Virus record (IMG/VR): IMGVR_UViG_3300048834_000244
Coordinates: 1-59,310 of that record
Direction: 5' to 3' (one strand)
Source of the DNA: a virus
DNA: 59,310 nt
The notes beneath the pieces were generated by a model that ran no database searches, was not told where the DNA came from, and saw nothing but the letters and a program-made list of their open reading frames with translations. A program made the position numbers and the translations under genes. Every line of letters begins with the position of its first letter. The stretch's first letter is position 1. Positions 31,057 to 39,629 of this stretch are shown in pieces.

Positions 31057-33353
31057 CAGACCCCCGGAGCCGTAATGTTGGTATCAGCCACGGGCGGGCG
31101 CTGGATCATCTGCATGGCGTTCGCCTCTCGCGTCAGTTGCGCCTCGAGAAGCATTTCTTCACGCTTCAGCGAGGCTTTCTGCACGGCAATTTCGCGGTCC
31201 AGTTCGATCTGGGCGGCCGCCTTCTCGCGCATGAGCTGGATTTCCTGCTGGCCGCGCTCGCGGTCGGCCTGCATCTGCATGGCAGAGCGCTCACGAGCCG
31301 CGTTGAGGTCGATGAGCGCCTTTTCCTGCGCAAGTCTGGCGTCGGAAGCGGCTTCCATGTTCTTGCGCTCGATGTCGGCCTTGAGTTCGGCTTGCTGGAG
31401 TTGCAACTTCGCCTGCATCTCCATCATTCTCGGATCGGGCGGCGGCGGCTTCTGCGCTGACTGCGCGCGCATCTCGGCTATTTTCTCCTGCGAGATGTTC
31501 GGGAAATAGCTGTCCGGGTTCGACAAGCCCGCAGCTTCCGCCATCTTGCGGTCGGTATCCGAGATATGGCCGATGTTGCAGAACTCGTTGAACGGGCCAA
31601 AGATGCCGACGTATTCCTTCTGCGCGTTCCGCACGCCCATGAGCATTGCGATGTCGCGGTCACGGGTTCCGGTTCCGAGACCGACGTTCACCGTCACGTC
31701 CATGTCCGCGTCCCAGCCGCGCGGGTCCATCGCAACCCACTCGCCGCGCAGACGTATCGTGCGCGGCCGGTCCTGATACTTGGTGATAAGCTTCAGGCAG
31801 CAGGAGAAGAAACGCTTCAGTCCGCCGAAATTCGCGATATTCCGGGCGTACTCCTCGGTCTTGGAATGCGCCTGATCGGCCGCCATCGCGCTGGCCGTCG
31901 CGGTCTGGTTCTGGAGCTTGTCCAGATCGAGCGCCATTGCGTCTTCGGAAATCCCGGTACGGCGGCGAAGCACCTTGTCGCTGTATTCCAGAATCGGGGC
32001 TATCTGCGGCGCGATATACTCCCGCTCGACGGGCTGCACGACAGGCGCGCCCGGCGCGACCGTGCTCTTTGCGAGAATGATCCCGCCAAAAGTCGGGTTG
32101 ACCACCTCGCCCATCGATGTCGGCTCAATCGAGCCCTGATACACGATCTGCTGAGGATTGATGATCTGGTACATGTTGTCGATGATGCCGCGAAGGCCCA
32201 TCGTCTTGATCTGCGACATGTCATAGGCATCGTCGTAGATGCAGCCGCCGCGCCAGGTGTGCGCACGCGGGTCAGGCACGACGTCCGAGAACGGGAGGTC
32301 GTCACCCCATTCCTCGTTCGACAGGATATGCTTTTTGCTGGTGCCGCCGGCAGCGATGATCCGGCGCCGTTCGGCAATTCCGTCCCCGTCATAGTCGATC
32401 AGCACATAGCATTCGTACCGCTGGACATATTCGGTCGAATGATCCGGCGGGTTGTCGTCCGCATCCATCAACTCGTCACGGTCGCGACGCGCCTGCGTCA
32501 TCTCGTCCGAGTCGAAGGCCGGGATTTCGTCCACCTTGGCCTTCGTAAAACCCTCCTTGACGAGGTCGGACCTTGTGACACGGGAAACATGAGCGCAGAA
32601 GCGCACCGTCTCATCGAGCGCCTTGGCTGTACTGTCGATCAGAAATTCCTCGTCCGGGACCGCCGCAGCCCGCAGACGGCCGGATGACTTGATGCGCTTG
32701 ATCTTCACATCGTGGAGCATCTCAGGCTGCGGGATCGGCAGGCCCATGGCGATGAGCTGTCCCGCCCCGCCAGCCTGATCGATCAGCGCCTGCGCTTCAG
32801 CGGGCATCTGGAATGCCGGGTCCGGATACTCGGTATGCTCCAGTTCTTCATGAAAGTCGTCGGCCGACAGAAGCATGTTGTATGCCGCCGCATCAAGGCC
32901 GGCAAACTCGTCCGTAGCGTACTCCGGCGTCTTGTCCCACCAGTGCTTCAGGATGCCATTGCCGATCAGGATTCCGTCCGAGAACGCGTCACGAAAGAGC
33001 CTGTAGCCGGCGCATTCCTTCATCACGACATAGTTGACGTAATCCGTCGCCTGATCGGCATACTGCTCATGCTCTTCCCGGGTCGGCTCGTATACCGCGA
33101 CACGATCAGACGAGAAAAACACACGCAACAGGCTGGGCAGAATGAGGCCGTGCAAGTCCGCAACGTCGCGGCTGACAATCTTCGACCGGCCTTCTACCGG
33201 CGGCAGCTCCGGTATCTTGCCGTTGAAATAGTCCAGCGCAGCTTCGCGATGCTTCGCGCGGTCGGTCTGGGTGTAGTTCAGGGCGTCCGCGATCTGCCCG
33301 TCTATGACGCGCGCAAGATCATCGTCCGACATCCTGCCGGTACGTCGAGCCAT
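31056..33353 (-). CDS. Portal protein
   Basis: 765 residues, length and pattern of a podovirus portal: an N-terminal wing region (PPVEGRSKIVSRDVADLHGL), a stem/crown with SDGILIGNGILKHWWDKTPE and YYQIINPQQIVYQGSIEPTS-like residues, and a long C-terminal coiled-coil barrel (from about 620) rich in E, Q, R and A. It forms the dodecameric ring through which DNA is packaged. It follows the terminase genes. Confidence 0.85.
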   Translation of the reverse strand: MARRTGRMSDDDLARVIDGQIADALNYTQTDRAKHREAALDYFNGKIPELPPVEGRSKIVSRDVADLHGLILPSLLRVFFSSDRVAVYEPTREEHEQYADQATDYVNYVVMKECAGYRLFRDAFSDGILIGNGILKHWWDKTPEYATDEFAGLDAAAYNMLLSADDFHEELEHTEYPDPAFQMPAEAQALIDQAGGAGQLIAMGLPIPQPEMLHDVKIKRIKSSGRLRAAAVPDEEFLIDSTAKALDETVRFCAHVSRVTRSDLVKEGFTKAKVDEIPAFDSDEMTQARRDRDELMDADDNPPDHSTEYVQRYECYVLIDYDGDGIAERRRIIAAGGTSKKHILSNEEWGDDLPFSDVVPDPRAHTWRGGCIYDDAYDMSQIKTMGLRGIIDNMYQIINPQQIVYQGSIEPTSMGEVVNPTFGGIILAKSTVAPGAPVVQPVEREYIAPQIAPILEYSDKVLRRRTGISEDAMALDLDKLQNQTATASAMAADQAHSKTEEYARNIANFGGLKRFFSCCLKLITKYQDRPRTIRLRGEWVAMDPRGWDADMDVTVNVGLGTGTRDRDIAMLMGVRNAQKEYVGIFGPFNEFCNIGHISDTDRKMAEAAGLSNPDSYFPNISQEKIAEMRAQSAQKPPPPDPRMMEMQAKLQLQQAELKADIERKNMEAASDARLAQEKALIDLNAARERSAMQMQADRERGQQEIQLMREKAAAQIELDREIAVQKASLKREEMLLEAQLTREANAMQMIQRPPVADTNITAPGV

Positions 33354-33369
33354 TCAGACTTCCTTGCAA

Positions 33370-34902
33370 TCAGACGATCGAGAGAGGCTTGCGGGAGGGG
33401 AGAACGATCTTCGAGCCGGCGGCACGTTCACGAAAGAACCACGCCATGATCAGCGCGTCGGCATCATCGGTGGATGACCCGAGGCGCTTCTTGATATCTT
33501 CCTTCGCCTCAACCTGAATCTTGACGCCGCGCAGTTTCCATTTCGGCGCGGTCAATTGCGCCTGCAAGCGCACATCCGGCGGTATCTCGATTACCGGATC
33601 ATTGGAGGGATCGAGGTCTTCACGCAGCCGCCACCAGCTTTCAGCGCGCAAATTCAGAAATTCGAGTTTCTGATCTCTTGTCTTGGCTGCGGTGCCTTCT
33701 GACGCCACAAACGGCTCAGCATCTATGCGATGATGCGTCTTCAGATGATCGCGCGCCGATCCTCCCCACCCACCAGTCAGATCGATCGCGATCAGACAAT
33801 CGTCACGCCGCGTGTTGAGCACCATCAGAGCGACGGAGGGACCGTCCGGCGTATTCTTTCCCTTTTCGCGCACAAGAGCCTCAAACCGGACGCCATGCAG
33901 GGGCGCGAGCACCGTAGCGTCGCCCCCGCCCTGCGCCACATCGACGCCAAGGCAAAGCATCTTCGGCCGTTCTCTGTCTTGGTTCCTGCGCCATCTGTCG
34001 TGAGCCAACAGCAGCCAGTCGGTCGGTATGACCTGATACGGGTCGTCCTCCCTCCCGGCCATGAAGTCGCCATGCAGGAGTTGAGACCGAAGCGGCTCAG
34101 GCATCGCATTGATCTGCGCGCGATAACCAGTGTCCCGAAGGTAGAGATTGTCATCAAGCTTGGACGGGATAAACGTGCGCGATAGTGCCTCGTACTCGAC
34201 GCCATCGATCACATGCTTACCAGGGCCGTCCACCCATACGGTGCGAATTTCGCTTCTGTCACCTACCGTGATCGCCCACCGCAGTTCACCGGGCTCCGCA
34301 GGGTTCGGGAATGCCGGATCAAGCCAAGGCGCGAACCATTCAACCAGCCATTGACCATCGCCGCCGATCGGCGGATTGGAGCCAATAACAGCCCTGCATC
34401 GCACCCCATCAGCCGACCGGAGCCAACCCAGGACGAAGTTTACCTTGTACGCGGTAAGCTGCGCCCCCTCGTCAAAGCCGATGAAATCGTGGGGCCTTCC
34501 TTGCCATGACAGTTCGGAGCCGGGGTTCTCCAGATGCCCGCACTCAATCAGCCGGTTGTCGTCTGTAACGAGGCGCTTCTTGTTGCTGTCCGACTTGGCG
34601 TTGCTCGGGCTGATTTCGAGCAGGCGGTCCCAGAAGCCCTCCAGATCGGTCGATTGCCGGCGGAAAATAACCGAACGACGATGCTGCGTCAGCGCAAGGC
34701 CGCACAGAAGGTCGGATTTGCCGCCGCCCGCCGCGCCGCCGTAGAGCAGGAGATCGGCATCGGAAAAGAAAGCCTCAGTCTGCGGCCCCGGTTGCGGCAG
34801 CCACTTTTGCGCCAGCTCCTTTTCAAGCGTCTTGTCGAGGTTCGCCTTATCCTCTGGCGACATCTCAGCCAGAAGCGCTTTCAGGTCAGCAAACCCGTCC
34901 AC
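33370..34902 (-). CDS. terL: Terminase large subunit
   Basis: 510 residues. Walker A GGAAGGGKS (residues 55-63), Walker B DFIGFDEG, the coupling motif GSNPP and the nuclease-domain start CLGVDVAQGGGDAT, with DALIMAWF near the C-terminus. This ATPase/nuclease drives DNA into the prohead and cuts the concatemer. The circular closure of the genome would fit headful packaging. It directly follows the small subunit. Confidence 0.93.
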   Translation of the reverse strand: MDGFADLKALLAEMSPEDKANLDKTLEKELAQKWLPQPGPQTEAFFSDADLLLYGGAAGGGKSDLLCGLALTQHRRSVIFRRQSTDLEGFWDRLLEISPSNAKSDSNKKRLVTDDNRLIECGHLENPGSELSWQGRPHDFIGFDEGAQLTAYKVNFVLGWLRSADGVRCRAVIGSNPPIGGDGQWLVEWFAPWLDPAFPNPAEPGELRWAITVGDRSEIRTVWVDGPGKHVIDGVEYEALSRTFIPSKLDDNLYLRDTGYRAQINAMPEPLRSQLLHGDFMAGREDDPYQVIPTDWLLLAHDRWRRNQDRERPKMLCLGVDVAQGGGDATVLAPLHGVRFEALVREKGKNTPDGPSVALMVLNTRRDDCLIAIDLTGGWGGSARDHLKTHHRIDAEPFVASEGTAAKTRDQKLEFLNLRAESWWRLREDLDPSNDPVIEIPPDVRLQAQLTAPKWKLRGVKIQVEAKEDIKKRLGSSTDDADALIMAWFFRERAAGSKIVLPSRKPLSIV

Positions 34903-34907
34903 AGGGC

Positions 34908-35549
34908 TCAGGCCTTACCGGATACTTCTCGCTTGGCCTTCGACGCGAGAAACGCCATGGCCTTGGCGCGGTCCAGATCGGAGACTTCGCGCATTTCGAT
35001 CGGCCCGCCGTCCTTGCCGGTGTGCTCAACCCTGTCCTTGAACATGCCGAGATGCCGGCCGATATCGACCAGCGCCGCCCGCTTGTCGTGCAGCTTGATC
35101 TTGACGCCGCCGGTCGCGTTCTGGCTGACCTCGGCGATGGCGGCGGCCGTCTCGTCGTCCAGTTCATCGCTGGCGACCATCTGGACCGTGTTCGTCACGA
35201 CGGTCTTGATCACCGCGATGTCGCCGCCGTCCGGGTTATCCTCTTCGGTGATCATAGCACTCTGCCATTTGACCGCCTTGCGGATGTCCGCAAACCCGAT
35301 CTTGGCAAGCTCCTTGAGAACGCGATCGGCCGTGATGTCTGTGCGTTCGGACCGCGACTTCATCGCGGCCTCAATGGCGGAGGCTATGTCAGGTTTTGTA
35401 AGGTTCTCTGCTCCGATTGCGCGCGCTGTGTCCTCGCTGTACCCGGCCCTGATTGCAGCCTGAGTAGCATTCAGGTCGATGAGGTATTCACGAACGAATG
35501 CGCGCTGCTTCGGCGTCAGTTCGTTTTCCCATTCTTCGGCATCACTCAT
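34908..35549 (-). CDS. terS: Terminase small subunit
   Basis: 213 residues. The N-terminal helix-turn-helix (TPKQRAFVREYLIDLNATQA, then AIRAGYS) is the signature of the Terminase_2 family, which recognises the packaging site. The C-terminus (TGKDGGPIEMREVSDLDRAK) would contact the large subunit. The 180 bases upstream contain no gene I can support. Confidence 0.9.
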   Translation of the reverse strand: MSDAEEWENELTPKQRAFVREYLIDLNATQAAIRAGYSEDTARAIGAENLTKPDIASAIEAAMKSRSERTDITADRVLKELAKIGFADIRKAVKWQSAMITEEDNPDGGDIAVIKTVVTNTVQMVASDELDDETAAAIAEVSQNATGGVKIKLHDKRAALVDIGRHLGMFKDRVEHTGKDGGPIEMREVSDLDRAKAMAFLASKAKREVSGKA

Positions 35550-35729
35550 ACATATTCACAGCGGACGCGCCGCTGCTCCAGTGTATTCGCCGTATTCCCC
35601 TGATTGACCGTGGTACACATGATCCGCCCGAAGGCGCCGGAAGCCGGCCCACGGTGATGTCTTCCATCTCGATCAGAGGCTAGTCCACTGACGGCTGGCA
35701 GCAGTGAGGAGAACGCCGGTCTCCGGTTT

Positions 35730-36362
35730 TCAATACCCGCGCACGCGCTCGAAGAAGGTTTCGCCTTCCGGGTTGGGCGCGAAGCGGTTTCCCTGAGGAC
35801 GGCCGCCGCCAGTGGCTGCCTTCTTGTCCTTGTCGTCCTTCGTTCCGAGCAGTTGCTTGAGCAGATCGGATTCGGGATCGGTGAAGGCGTCCATGAGCAT
35901 CTGGCTGATTGAGCCGTCCTTGAAGCCCATGATGTTCGCGGCTTCGGCGGGATTGCTCAACAGCGGATTGCTGTAGTCCCAGAAGCTGCCCGGCATCATG
36001 GCCTGATGCATCGTCCCCTGACGCGCCGCCTGCTGCCATGCCGGTACGTTCGTCTGGCCCGGATTGTTCAGCATGCGGTTGAGGTATTCGTCGGTGCCGG
36101 CGATGTTCTGCCGGACAGCCTGCATGCCCTGGTTCTGGAGGATCGGATCGAGGTGCTGCGCAACGCCGGCCTGCATGTCGCGGCCAAGAAGCTGCTGGAA
36201 CTGCGAATTGATCGCCGGGAGTGCGGTGGAGACGTTCTCCTGCGATACGCCCTGCTGCTGGCGGCCGTTCCAGTAGGACTCGTCATCCCCGTTCATAGGA
36301 ATGCCGAGCGCGGCGTAGATATCAGCGATGCTGAACGAAGTCGGGGCGAGTGCGTCTGCCAT
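35730..36362 (-). CDS. Hypothetical virion/packaging-region protein
   Basis: 210 residues, low in charge and rich in Q, N, G and M (YWNGRQQQGVSQENVSTALP; QNQGMQAVRQNIAGTDEYLN). Composition is similar to internal virion proteins. It sits upstream of the terminase genes, away from the other virion genes, a position shared with some podovirus packaging accessory genes. No family recognised. Confidence 0.55.
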   Translation of the reverse strand: MADALAPTSFSIADIYAALGIPMNGDDESYWNGRQQQGVSQENVSTALPAINSQFQQLLGRDMQAGVAQHLDPILQNQGMQAVRQNIAGTDEYLNRMLNNPGQTNVPAWQQAARQGTMHQAMMPGSFWDYSNPLLSNPAEAANIMGFKDGSISQMLMDAFTDPESDLLKQLLGTKDDKDKKAATGGGRPQGNRFAPNPEGETFFERVRGY

Positions 36363-36375
36363 GTCGTGCCTCTAC

Positions 36376-36564
36376 CTACTCGCGATGGCGGATGAAGCCG
36401 ATCGGGTCCATCTTGCGGCGCGCCATGATCTTGTTGCCGTCCGCATCGCGAACGCCGATTTCGACCAGTTCCTCAGTCTCGAATACGGTGCGGGAGAGAT
36501 AGTTCTCGCCGTCCGGTTCCGTCGTGACGTCTGCCGAACGCGGGCGGATCACGTATTCACGCAT
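36376..36564 (-). CDS. Small hypothetical protein
   Basis: 62 residues from the ATG at 36564. Beta-rich (DGENYLSRTVFETEELVEIG) and ends ARRKMDPIGFIRHRE. Located between the 45-residue cysteine protein and the 210-residue protein, with short spacing on both sides. Function unknown. Confidence 0.55.
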   Translation of the reverse strand: MREYVIRPRSADVTTEPDGENYLSRTVFETEELVEIGVRDADGNKIMARRKMDPIGFIRHRE

Positions 36565-36569
36565 ATCGC

Positions 36570-36707
36570 TCACTGCTTCCTGTTCGATGCGGCGCAATGC
36601 ACCGTGATTGGCGTCATGCAGTCATCGCGGGTGCAGAGAACGGCCTCAGTCGCCTTGATCCCGCAGATCGCGCAAATGAAGATCACTGGCTTCGGTTTGC
36701 GGGGCAT
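36570..36707 (-). CDS. 45-residue zinc-knuckle-like protein
   Basis: Starts MPRKPKPVIFICAICGIKAT and has cysteines spaced CxxC...C...C...C (CAICG, LCTRDDC, VHC), consistent with a small treble-clef-like zinc site. It ends five bases before the next ATG. Such short proteins are common in front of terminase genes; a DNA-binding role is possible but not shown. Confidence 0.55.
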   Translation of the reverse strand: MPRKPKPVIFICAICGIKATEAVLCTRDDCMTPITVHCAASNRKQ

Positions 36708-36710
36708 GGC

Positions 36711-37115
36711 TCAGCCTTCAAGCCAGCCTTCAATAACGCCGAGAAGGCTGCGTTCCTCCTGACGCTGGTAGAAGTCGTACTGTCGATCGCTGATCATCCG
36801 AGCGCGCATCCATGGCGCGACGGAGCGAAGAGTGCTGACCTCTTCGTAGATGCCCTGCGAATGTCGAGTTCGCTCGTGCTCTTTCTGAGCAGTCGACTTC
36901 CCGCGAAGCTTGTCGAGACGTTGCTTCGCGAATGCTACGGCATCAGCCGGGGCCTGGGCGCACCCAAGGCCATGCGCAAGCGCACCATGGTACCCCATCG
37001 GGGACGCCATCGGAGGCGCTGCCCGGTGGACAGCCATCGCAGCTTGGGCTGCAATCTTCGGCCCGGCAACGGCGGCTCCTGCGCTCGCTCCGAAGAATGC
37101 ACGTCGATTCAGCAT
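36711..37115 (-). CDS. Protein with Tat-like signal sequence
   Basis: 134 residues. The N-terminus LNRRAFFGASAGAAVAGPKI carries a twin-arginine RRxFF motif followed by a mild hydrophobic stretch, then ATTR-like charged helices (KQRLDKLRGKSTAQKEHERT) and RQYDFYQRQEERSLLGVIEG. A Tat-exported phage protein is unusual; it may instead be a virion component. Its start is 17 bases from the divergent nuclease gene. Confidence 0.55.
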   Translation of the reverse strand: MLNRRAFFGASAGAAVAGPKIAAQAAMAVHRAAPPMASPMGYHGALAHGLGCAQAPADAVAFAKQRLDKLRGKSTAQKEHERTRHSQGIYEEVSTLRSVAPWMRARMISDRQYDFYQRQEERSLLGVIEGWLEG

Positions 37116-37117
37116 GT

Positions 37118-37130
37118 GCTATCCTCGCCG
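37118..37130 (+). promoter_or_regulatory. Shared -10 element before the secreted nuclease gene
   Basis: GCTATCCTCGCCG, identical to 16592-16604. The TATCCT at 37120-37125 sits six bases before the GTG start, so translation would begin almost at the RNA 5' end. The expected -35 position holds only the weak ATGCAC. Confidence 0.45.
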
Positions 37131-37131
37131 G

Positions 37132-37611
37132 GTGAAACTCTTCCTCACCGCCCAGCTCCTGCTCACCGCGCCAGCCATGGCGGAAGACATCGTGGGCAGG
37201 GCCGATGTGGTGGACGGGGACACGATCTCCATCCACGGCGCGCGCATCCGTCTCGACGGCGTAGATGCTCCGGAGAGCTGGCAGACGTGCCATGATGCAG
37301 GCGGCAAGCTCTATCGTTGCGGCGCTCGCGCTGCCGAGGCGCTTGATGCCCTGCTGGCCGCGTCACGCCCTACGAGATGCCGGAAGGTCGATACGGACAG
37401 GTATGGCCGCGTCGTCGCGGTGTGTTTTCGCGGCGATGGGGTCGAAGTGAACGCCTGGCTCGTCCGCAACGGCTTTGCCATCGATTACCGCAAATACAGC
37501 CGGGGCAGGTATCTGTCCGAGCAAGCCGAAGCCAAGCGCCATAAGCGCGGCATCTGGTCCGGCGCCTTCACCCTGCCTTGGGAGGCCCGCCGCATGAAGC
37601 GGGGGAGTTAG
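37132..37611 (+). CDS. Secreted thermonuclease (SNase-like)
   Basis: 159 residues from GTG at 37132. A signal peptide (MKLFLTAQLLLTAPAMAEDI, GTG read as Met) precedes an SNase/TNase domain: VVDGDTISIHGARIRLDGVD (catalytic D and R), APESWQTC and DRYGRVVAVCF with a YRKYSRGRYL segment. It cuts DNA or RNA in the periplasm or outside the cell. It is transcribed against the late operon, so it is a cargo gene that could be made in the lysogen. The family is common in rhizobia, which suggests capture from a host. Confidence 0.88.
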   Translation: MKLFLTAQLLLTAPAMAEDIVGRADVVDGDTISIHGARIRLDGVDAPESWQTCHDAGGKLYRCGARAAEALDALLAASRPTRCRKVDTDRYGRVVAVCFRGDGVEVNAWLVRNGFAIDYRKYSRGRYLSEQAEAKRHKRGIWSGAFTLPWEARRMKRGS

Positions 37612-38031
37612 GTGGGCACCCGGTTATCACAGCCGCGCGTTTACGATCCGCAACGGTTCTATGCCGGAAGAAGCGCTGTTGAGGAGCGTTTGGCGATCAA
37701 CCCGGCGACCCCTCGGCTCTTGCCCGAACGCAATCTACCACAATGCCGCAGATTGGCAAAGTCAGGACGGCTGGACCGCTCGCTTCCCACCCCGGGTTGG
37801 TCAGCGGTTACAGGTGGTTCGCCTCAGCAGCATTCGCTGCCCACTGGCTCCCACTTCGCCGCACGACCTCACGGGCCTTAGCCTCGTCCGTCCGCCGTCC
37901 TGATTGCTGCGAGGCGGCGGCATCACGTCCGTCACTCCGCCTGTCGGGCATGGCGATCAGGCTTTCGCCCGTATCCCGATCAGCTGTAAGCGCCTCGCAT
38001 CTGTTGCCCGCCGTGGCGGGGAATCTGCTCG
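37612..38031 (-). other. Stretch without a well-supported gene
   Basis: About 420 bases between the nuclease gene and the HTH gene. Several frames stay open on both strands because of high GC. The best candidate is a minus frame of 37808-38191 (contains TADRDTGESLIAMPDRRSDG), but it has no start of its own outside the HTH gene and no ribosome binding site. It may be the decayed end of an older gene. Confidence 0.4.
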
Positions 38032-38250
38032 CTACCTCAGCGCAGCGTTCACATCCCTGAATGTGCAGCGGAGCAGCGCGGCTATCGTCGCGACGCCGAC
38101 GCCACGAGCGAATAGACGCCTGATCTCCGCGTAGAGCGGTTCGGGTCGCACGGGATGTCCTGATTTTTGGCAAAGCTTCGCAACAGGCCACTTGCGAAAG
38201 GTGGCATCAGGCCGGGCCTCTGGCCCCGTCGCCCGTATCGCAGCGGTCAA
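38032..38250 (-). CDS. Small helix-turn-helix protein, TTG start
   Basis: 72 residues from TTG at 38250, with AAGGGG at good spacing. The C-terminal half (AEIRRLFARGVGVATIAALL, then RCTFRDVNAALR) is a resolvase-like helix-turn-helix. Basic N-terminus. It follows the HNH gene on the same strand by 24 bases. It may be a DNA-binding regulator, or the C-terminal part of a gene split by the HNH insertion. Confidence 0.5.
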   Translation of the reverse strand: MTAAIRATGPEARPDATFRKWPVAKLCQKSGHPVRPEPLYAEIRRLFARGVGVATIAALLRCTFRDVNAALR

Positions 38251-38266
38251 ATTAACCCCTTCAAAG

Positions 38267-38276
38267 TTAATTGTCT
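38267..38276. repeat. 10-bp direct repeat TTAATTGTCT, left
   Basis: Overlaps the stop codon of HNH gene 4. The same ten bases occur at 38885-38894, just before that gene, so the HNH gene is bracketed by direct repeats. Confidence 0.6.
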
Positions 38277-38859
38277 AGGCCTGCGAACGCCTTTTCCCAG
38301 ATTGGATCAGAGATATGGTGCTTTCGTGCACACCGTACCTCGCCGCCGTCACCGCAATTCTTTCGTTCCCGCGCATCGATCTGATGGTCTGGATGTCATG
38401 GTTCGGGATTTTTGAAGTACGATACAAAGGCGCGACGCCACTCCCCCGCAACTTAGCGCCTTCCGCATGATTTTCGGCGCGAGATGCCCAATGCAGATGC
38501 CTTGGGTTGACACACCCCTGTCGCCCCTTCCCGCATATGTGCGCGGCCTCGTTTTTCCCTTTCGGCGGCTCACCGTGGGAAGCTATGCAGACGTACCTAT
38601 GGGCACCCATCACCTTGCCGTTGAATGAAACCTGCCCGTAACCATCCCGGGTTCTCGGCTTGAACTGCCAAAACACGCAATCATCGGTGCCAACTCGCTC
38701 AACCAACTCATCCAGCCAAGCGATGGCGGCGCCGGGCGAGCTATGCCCAGCAAGGGCGTCACCGTTGCGTTTCCATCGGAAATAATGGGATGTGCACCAC
38801 CCGCGGGCAAATACCGCCTTGCAGCACCCTAGAATCGAGCATGTCGGCTTGTCGGCCAT
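38275..38859 (-). CDS. HNH homing-type endonuclease 4
   Basis: 194 residues. N-terminal knuckle CSILGCCKAVFARGWCTSHY, HNH core (CVFWQFKPRTRDGYGQVSFN, AHICGKGRQGCVNPRHLHWA) and C-terminal helix-turn-helix (IQTIRSMRGNERIAVTAARY). Same architecture as HNH genes 1-3, but encoded in the direction of the late operon and without the shared 5' repeat. GGAGTGGAG precedes the ATG. It lies directly after the NusG-like gene. Confidence 0.88.
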   Translation of the reverse strand: MADKPTCSILGCCKAVFARGWCTSHYFRWKRNGDALAGHSSPGAAIAWLDELVERVGTDDCVFWQFKPRTRDGYGQVSFNGKVMGAHRYVCIASHGEPPKGKNEAAHICGKGRQGCVNPRHLHWASRAENHAEGAKLRGSGVAPLYRTSKIPNHDIQTIRSMRGNERIAVTAARYGVHESTISLIQSGKRRSQA

Positions 38860-38884
38860 TCTCCACTCCAGCCGTCTTCGTCAC

Positions 38885-38894
38885 TTAATTGTCT
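38885..38894. repeat. 10-bp direct repeat TTAATTGTCT, right
   Basis: Partner of 38267-38276; lies 26 bases upstream of the ATG of HNH gene 4 and 43 bases after the NusG-like stop. Confidence 0.6.
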
Positions 38895-38936
38895 GATTCT
38901 GATGATTTTTCGCCTATTCCGCAAGCTTCAATATCG

Positions 38937-39614
38937 TCAAGATGCGGCCTTCAAGAACTCATACGGGACCGTGATCGTCTCCGTAGCAGCGTCCAGCCCT
39001 TGAAGGATGACCTTGACATGATCCTGGTCTTCCCAAGCTGCCACGGTCGCGTCCCGTCCGACCTTATCACCCCAGATCAGCTTCACCTCTCGTCCCGCGA
39101 ATAGCTTCTTGCGCGCGTTCCTCGAAGCCAGTTTCACCTTTTCACGGGCGATGCGCTCCTCCGACTTGGACAGGCTGGCAGCCTTGGCCTGAGCCTCATC
39201 GCGACAGTTCGCCTCGAAAAGCCTGAGACGGAATAGGTCAACGGCGTTTACGGGGAATGGCCGGCCACCGAACGCCACTACGCCGCTCACACCACGAACA
39301 TCCATGAGACGCGGCCAATCTGCGTCCTCCAGATCGCCGACGAACATGTAGCCCTTGAGAAGCGGAAACCTGCGAAGCTCATACACTCCGCGCTTGTGCC
39401 TGTTGCGGACGACCGCGAATTCGGCCGGCATGTAGTAGGTAAACGCCGCGTCCTTCAGCGCCAGTTCCACGGCGGAATAGTCCGGGTTGATGCCTGAGGC
39501 TATCCGATAGCCCTTCCGACCGCCGACTGAATTCCCGTTCTCGTCTTCGCTCTCCGGCCAAAACTCCCGCTTCGGCTGCTGAGCGCCGGGCGTTGTGCGT
39601 ATCGCGTACCACAT
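38937..39614 (-). CDS. NusG-like transcription factor (candidate late antiterminator)
   Basis: 225 residues. The start MWYAIRTTPGAQQPKREFWP, the segment VELALKDAAFTYYMPAEFAV, and PLLKGYMFVGDLEDADWPRL match the NusG N-terminal domain (NGN), which binds RNA polymerase and makes it processive. The C-terminal part (GREVKLIWGDKVGRDATVAA...VKVILQGLDAATETITVPYE) fits a KOW domain. An insert of about 30 residues follows the start. It is encoded just upstream of the packaging and virion genes, so a role in allowing RNA polymerase through the long late operon is likely, but inferred. Confidence 0.8.
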   Translation of the reverse strand: MWYAIRTTPGAQQPKREFWPESEDENGNSVGGRKGYRIASGINPDYSAVELALKDAAFTYYMPAEFAVVRNRHKRGVYELRRFPLLKGYMFVGDLEDADWPRLMDVRGVSGVVAFGGRPFPVNAVDLFRLRLFEANCRDEAQAKAASLSKSEERIAREKVKLASRNARKKLFAGREVKLIWGDKVGRDATVAAWEDQDHVKVILQGLDAATETITVPYEFLKAAS

Positions 39615-39629
39615 CCACAGTCCCTTTTT

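Noticed and set aside
31566-32687. Long plus-strand frame opposite the portal gene
   Set aside because: Mirror of the portal coding frame with many histidines and arginines; no domain seen.
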